Origin: Akkermansiaceae bacterium UBA1518
Lineage (GTDB): Bacteria > Verrucomicrobiota > Verrucomicrobiia > Verrucomicrobiales > Akkermansiaceae
NCBI GenBank assembly: GCA_002323895.1
Contig: DCQM01000162.1
Span: forward strand, 1-47,558
Reading direction: 5' to 3'
Length of the DNA stretch: 47,558 nucleotides
Part shown: positions 43,772-47,558 of the stretch, piece after piece
How positions within the stretch are numbered: the stretch's first letter is position 1
Layout: every line of letters starts with the position of its first letter
Translations under genes and position numbers: made by a program
The notes under the pieces: generated by a model
What the model saw: only the letters and a program-made list of their open reading frames with translations
Database searches by the model: none
Told to the model about the DNA's origin: nothing

Positions 43772-43920
43772 TCAAACCAGTAACTCCGTCAATGGTCCAA
43801 TACTATCCGCAAACTTTTTGACAGGAACCTCAACACCATTGAGCATGGAAACGAACAACTTACTCGGTGGAACTTTCTTTCCCCAATGAATTCGTGCAAG
43901 TTCTCATGCTTGAACCCGAC
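43772..43920 (-). pseudogene. Relic C-terminus of a DUF1552-like protein, frameshifted
   Basis: In the 380-base gap before the cytochrome gene, minus-strand reading gives GFKHENLHE in one frame. It then shifts into a second frame reading IHWGKKVPPSKLFVSMLNG and GPLTELLV before a TGA at 43774-43772. Joined, this follows the C-terminal pattern of DUF1552 (GFKHGxH...LFVSMLN...GPL). In the second frame a stop at 43904-43906 cuts it off from any upstream start. The remainder of the gap (43527-43771 and 43921-43975) shows nothing else. Confidence 0.5.
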
Positions 43921-43975
43921 CCTAATTTGTGACTTCCTAAACAATCATTTCTGACTAAAAATTAAGGCCCTGGAA

Positions 43976-46177
43976 ATGGCCTTCAGACCCTTGTACCTTA
44001 AATCTCCAACTACCATTTTTGCCGCATTGCTAGCACAGCTGAGCCCACTCACTGCTGATGTTGAGATTTTCAAGAAACACATCACCCCCTTTTTGGAGGC
44101 AAATTGCACCGACTGCCACGACGCGGAGACCCAGAAGGGAAAGGTCGAGCTCCACTCCATTGGAGACGACTTCTCGAATGGAGATAACGTCGTAATGTGG
44201 GAACGGGTACTCGAACAATTAGAGATTGGCGCCATGCCGCCCGAAAAAAAGCGACAACCAACCGCGTCCGAACGGCAAAAAATCGTCAACTGGATCAAAG
44301 ACGGCCTCAAGAGCGCTGGAAAAGGCTTTGAAATCGAATCCCGCATGCTCCTGCCCGAGTTTGGTAACAGAGTAAACCACGAGCTCCTTTTCGATGGTTC
44401 AATAAGCACCCCACCCTTCACTCCATCGCGACTCTGGAAAATGAGCCCACACATCTATGGAGGTAAAAATTACCAGCCACATGTGACTGGGGGGATTGAA
44501 GCACAGCCCGTCAGTTACAAATCAAAGTCTGGCGGCCTTCGCGATTTTGCTGATCAAGAAATTATGGACGAGGCAGGATTCCTTGCACTTCAGCTTGCGC
44601 TCTCGGATATCATCGCCAACCAAATGCACGACCGTGAATTGGCCCCAATGAGCTACGGCCCCAACAAAGGCAAGCCGATTCATATCCCCGGAAAGGAGAG
44701 TTTTAAAGCGATCTCTGAAGCACAGGGAAAACCCCCACGCGAGGCACTCGAACGGGTGATTCGTGAAGAGTTTTCACGAGCCTGTGGCCGCCCCATCACA
44801 GAAGATGAGTTCCCCAAATATTTCACCTTTATGGAACGCAATCTTGCACAAGGTGGAAATGAAGCAGGACTCAAAACCACACTATTAGGCATCTATCTCT
44901 CTAGCGAGGCGGTCTACCGCATCGAGCTCGGTCGTGGACCGGCCGACGAGCACGGGAGGCATTTTCTCTCACCCCAAGAAATCGCATTCGCCCTCTCATA
45001 CGCACTTACCGATGCTCCTCCAACAAAGAACCCCATCATCAAAAAAGCGTATGATTCTAAAAAACTCAGCAATAAAGCCGAGGTCGAAAAAGTAGTCCGC
45101 GCCATGATTGCGGCCGGCGCACCACCGATCCGTAAACATTTTCCCGCCAGCGCCTTTCATCGTATGATTCAGGAAGGTGAGCATGGCTTCGGTTACTACC
45201 CACGAATTGTTCGCTTCTTTGAAGAATTTTTTCTCTACCCAAGAGCTGAAGGGACTTTCAAAGACAGCCCCGGACCAGGAATGGGAGGCCGCGCTTTGAT
45301 CGGCGCACCCCAAGGTCATATCGCCGCCATCATTAATGAGGACAAACAAGTCTTTGAAGAACTTTTAAGCTCGCCCCGCTTCAACAACAGCCGCACACAG
45401 CTTCTCAAAATGGTTGATCAACGCCATGCTAAAAAGCTCAAAACTCAGCCTAAAGAAAAGGCAGATGCATGGCGCGCTGACATGATTAAGAAATCCAATA
45501 AACTGACCGATGACACCTTCCGCGCAGGGATGTTACACGATCTCAGCTGGCTGATTACCCACTCAACAAATGATCAAAACGACCCTGTTCACCGAGGAAT
45601 CTGGATTCGCACCCATCTGCTGGCCGGAAATGTTCCAGCACTACCGATAGGGGTCGATGCCAAGATTCCCGAAGATCATGACAAGCCCCTTCGTCAGCGA
45701 TTCGAAGTCACTAAAGCTAAGGAATGCTGGAAGTGCCACAAACACTTTGAACCGCTTGGAATGCCCTTCGAAAGCTTCACCGATCGTGGCTGGGTCCGCA
45801 CCGGCATGTATTATCATAAGAAGCAAAGGCGCTTCGAAACCATGCTCACACCAGATAAGATAAAGTCGGGCTTGGAAAAAGGAGAACTGATCGAACATCC
45901 CTTTGATACGAGCGGAAAAATCACCGGTACCGGAGAGGCTGGAATCGATGGGCCGGTTAAGGACGCCAACGAACTCGTCACCAAATTGGCAAAATCCACT
46001 CGCGTCCGTCAGTCAATCATTCGACACTGCTTTAGATACTGGATGGGCCGCAATGAAATGCTGAGTGACTCCAAAACCCTTATCGACGCAGAAAAATCCT
46101 ACCTCGACAGCGGAGGCAAGTTTAGTGAATTATTAGTCTCGCTCCTCACCTCCGACTCCTTCCTCTACCGAAAATGA
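43976..46177 (+). CDS. Exported c-type cytochrome, PSCyt/DUF1592-DUF1588-DUF1585 protein
   Basis: 733 residues. Signal region about 1-28. CxxCH heme motif C44-T-D-C47-H48 in an N-terminal PSCyt module. Then DUF1592-, DUF1588- and DUF1585-like regions; a second CxxCH, C584-W-K-C587-H588, lies in the DUF1588 part. These proteins, paired with DUF1552 partners, are abundant in Planctomycetes and Verrucomicrobia and are thought to act in oxidative steps outside the cytoplasm, though the reaction is unproven. It overlaps the next gene by ATGA. Confidence 0.9.
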   Translation: MAFRPLYLKSPTTIFAALLAQLSPLTADVEIFKKHITPFLEANCTDCHDAETQKGKVELHSIGDDFSNGDNVVMWERVLEQLEIGAMPPEKKRQPTASERQKIVNWIKDGLKSAGKGFEIESRMLLPEFGNRVNHELLFDGSISTPPFTPSRLWKMSPHIYGGKNYQPHVTGGIEAQPVSYKSKSGGLRDFADQEIMDEAGFLALQLALSDIIANQMHDRELAPMSYGPNKGKPIHIPGKESFKAISEAQGKPPREALERVIREEFSRACGRPITEDEFPKYFTFMERNLAQGGNEAGLKTTLLGIYLSSEAVYRIELGRGPADEHGRHFLSPQEIAFALSYALTDAPPTKNPIIKKAYDSKKLSNKAEVEKVVRAMIAAGAPPIRKHFPASAFHRMIQEGEHGFGYYPRIVRFFEEFFLYPRAEGTFKDSPGPGMGGRALIGAPQGHIAAIINEDKQVFEELLSSPRFNNSRTQLLKMVDQRHAKKLKTQPKEKADAWRADMIKKSNKLTDDTFRAGMLHDLSWLITHSTNDQNDPVHRGIWIRTHLLAGNVPALPIGVDAKIPEDHDKPLRQRFEVTKAKECWKCHKHFEPLGMPFESFTDRGWVRTGMYYHKKQRRFETMLTPDKIKSGLEKGELIEHPFDTSGKITGTGEAGIDGPVKDANELVTKLAKSTRVRQSIIRHCFRYWMGRNEMLSDSKTLIDAEKSYLDSGGKFSELLVSLLTSDSFLYRK

Positions 46178-47558
46178 TCTCCTCACGAAGAAAATTCACC
46201 AAGGGCATGATGCTCGGAGCAAGTAGTGCCGCACTCGCGCCTCTCCTCCGCCAAATGGAGGCGCATGCTGCGGGTAACGCGAAGGGGTTCCCAAAACGTT
46301 TTGTCTTCGTGATCAAATCCAGTGGAATTACCCCAAGCGCAATTCGGCCCGAAGGCATCGAAATCGGTAATGACGATCAAATCCTTGATCTCAAACTCAA
46401 AGATTATCAACTCCCGCCAACCTTACGATCGCTCGATCCCTTTAAAGAAGAGATGATGATTCTGGAAGGCTTGTCTGGAAGCAACTTCGGAGGGAACCAC
46501 TCATCTTACTATGGTGCTCTCAGCTGCCATCACTCGCCCGAGAAACCTGCGGCAGCCACCCTCGATTGTCTACTAGGACAACTTAATCCTGCGCCTTTTA
46601 AAAATTACGGCTTTGCGCCTAACGGCCACAGCATTGGCAATAACTACGGCCCGATCGTTCAAGACACCGCTGTCTTCCCGAAAATCTCAGCCTATGGTCA
46701 GAACAGCCCGATGCCATATCAGGCAAGCGCCGAAAAAGCCTACCGCGAATTATTCGGCAGCGCTCTTGATTTAAAAAATGGAGGTAAAAACGAGTTCGCC
46801 TTACAGACCAACCTTCTTGATTTTCTTAGCGAAGACACCAAACGCCTCGCCAATCAAATTAGCCAAGAGGAACGCGAAAAACTCGACCACTACCTAAACG
46901 CATTCGAATCCGTTCGAGCTCGTAACGACCAACTCGTTTCAATGCAGGAGAAAATTCGTAAGAACGCACCCGAACTCACCAGCCAGTATGCCTCGACCGT
47001 TTTCACTGACCGGGTCTCTACCTTTTTCGACCTTACCGCCGCCTCATTAATTACAGGGTTGACCAACGTGATCTCAATTCGTGCTGATTGGCTCAGCGCC
47101 AAGTATGCCACCTTTGGATTCAAGAACACCAGCGTGCACGATATCGGTCATAACAAAATCACCGACAACGGGCTCAAATCTGCCGAAGCACGTGATGTTA
47201 TTCGTAAATTTCAAATCGATCAGATCGCAAAGTTGGCAACTCAGCTCAAAGCGGTCCCTGAGGGTGACGGCACAATGCTCGATAACACGATGATCATCTA
47301 CTTGTCTGATACCGGAGAAGCACACCATTCCCGCCGCAAGGAATGGCCATTCATCATTGTCGGCGGACGTGGCCACAAGATGAAAACTGCCGGTCGCTAC
47401 CTACGCTATCCCAAATATGGTCAGTCCGGCCACAAGACCATCGGCAACTGGTACAATACAATCCTTCAAGCAAGCGGTTCACCGATCCGTGACCATTTTG
47501 GCCAACTCGATAATAAGCTCAAGGATCTTGATTTACGCGGCCCACTATCTGAGCTTAC
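46174..47558 (+). CDS. DUF1552 family protein, Tat-exported (partial, runs off the window)
   Basis: At least 461 residues, open to the last base. The N-terminus SRRKFTKG is a twin-arginine signal, followed by a hydrophobic stretch to about residue 30. The mature part begins FPKRFVFVIKSSGITPSAI, as in DUF1552. Late in the frame, GSPIRDHFGQ and GPLSEL match the family C-terminus, so the stop must be only a few codons beyond the window. It shares an operon with the cytochrome. The catalytic role is unproven. Confidence 0.92.
   Translation, partial: MISSRRKFTKGMMLGASSAALAPLLRQMEAHAAGNAKGFPKRFVFVIKSSGITPSAIRPEGIEIGNDDQILDLKLKDYQLPPTLRSLDPFKEEMMILEGLSGSNFGGNHSSYYGALSCHHSPEKPAAATLDCLLGQLNPAPFKNYGFAPNGHSIGNNYGPIVQDTAVFPKISAYGQNSPMPYQASAEKAYRELFGSALDLKNGGKNEFALQTNLLDFLSEDTKRLANQISQEEREKLDHYLNAFESVRARNDQLVSMQEKIRKNAPELTSQYASTVFTDRVSTFFDLTAASLITGLTNVISIRADWLSAKYATFGFKNTSVHDIGHNKITDNGLKSAEARDVIRKFQIDQIAKLATQLKAVPEGDGTMLDNTMIIYLSDTGEAHHSRRKEWPFIIVGGRGHKMKTAGRYLRYPKYGQSGHKTIGNWYNTILQASGSPIRDHFGQLDNKLKDLDLRGPLSEL

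Overview
The window looks like chromosome from a Verrucomicrobiota bacterium, or less likely a planctomycete relative, with moderate GC. The evidence is the mix of genes. There are two sulfatases, two GQSN-type carbohydrate esterases (one with an SHD1-like N-terminus) and a cytochrome (PSCyt/DUF1592-type) plus DUF1552 pair, all hallmark families of the PVC group. Alongside them sit a GldA/GldG/DUF4340 transport module, a DUF6428 protein and ordinary housekeeping genes. The phylum is inferred from family content, since no rRNA gene is present. There is no phage, insertion sequence or CRISPR array.

Layout. 1-2150: a short TrmH-type RNA methyltransferase (-) and a secreted sulfatase (+). 2400-9465 (+): rplI with its terminator; a chain of overlapping genes (murI, membrane-anchored methyltransferase, tilS, lipoprotein); marR; pgeF-ispE; clpX. 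9700-14432 (-): rpsA, tRNA-Arg(ACG), an ECF sigma factor with a probable membrane anti-sigma factor, and a Gfo/Idh/MocA oxidoreductase. 14569-19683 (+): ABC-2 ATPase, permease, GldG-like protein and DUF4340 protein. 19771-22653 (+): a zinc/manganese-type ABC transporter with an unknown small protein inside the operon and a palindrome over its promoter. 22724-24472 (-): mutL. 24749-25884 (+): gmk and a stand-alone coaC. 25930-31756 (-): 2-oxo acid dehydrogenase E2, E1-beta and E1-alpha, behind a dynamin-like GTPase and a polysaccharide deacetylase. 31923-35341 (+): class V aminotransferase, rpsP, DUF6428 protein and a secreted HExxH metallopeptidase.

From about 35.5 kb the character changes to an accessory catabolic region. 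It holds an esterase, sulfatase and esterase (-), a TIM-barrel sugar isomerase/epimerase (+), an alpha/beta hydrolase and an enolase-superfamily enzyme (-), then a cytochrome/DUF1552 pair (+) cut by the window end. These fit removal of sulfate and acyl groups from environmental polysaccharides followed by sugar-acid metabolism. Two decayed genes lie in its long gaps: a Lys/Ala-rich frame with two in-frame stops (35476-35778), and the frameshifted tail of a second DUF1552-like gene on the minus strand (43772-43920).

I did not find a clearly new defence or genetic system. The best leads are the DUF1552 relic, a MutL whose endonuclease motifs are all degenerate, the palindrome at the metal-transporter promoter, a terminator hairpin overlapping the pgeF start, and the metallopeptidase with a possible S4-like insert.
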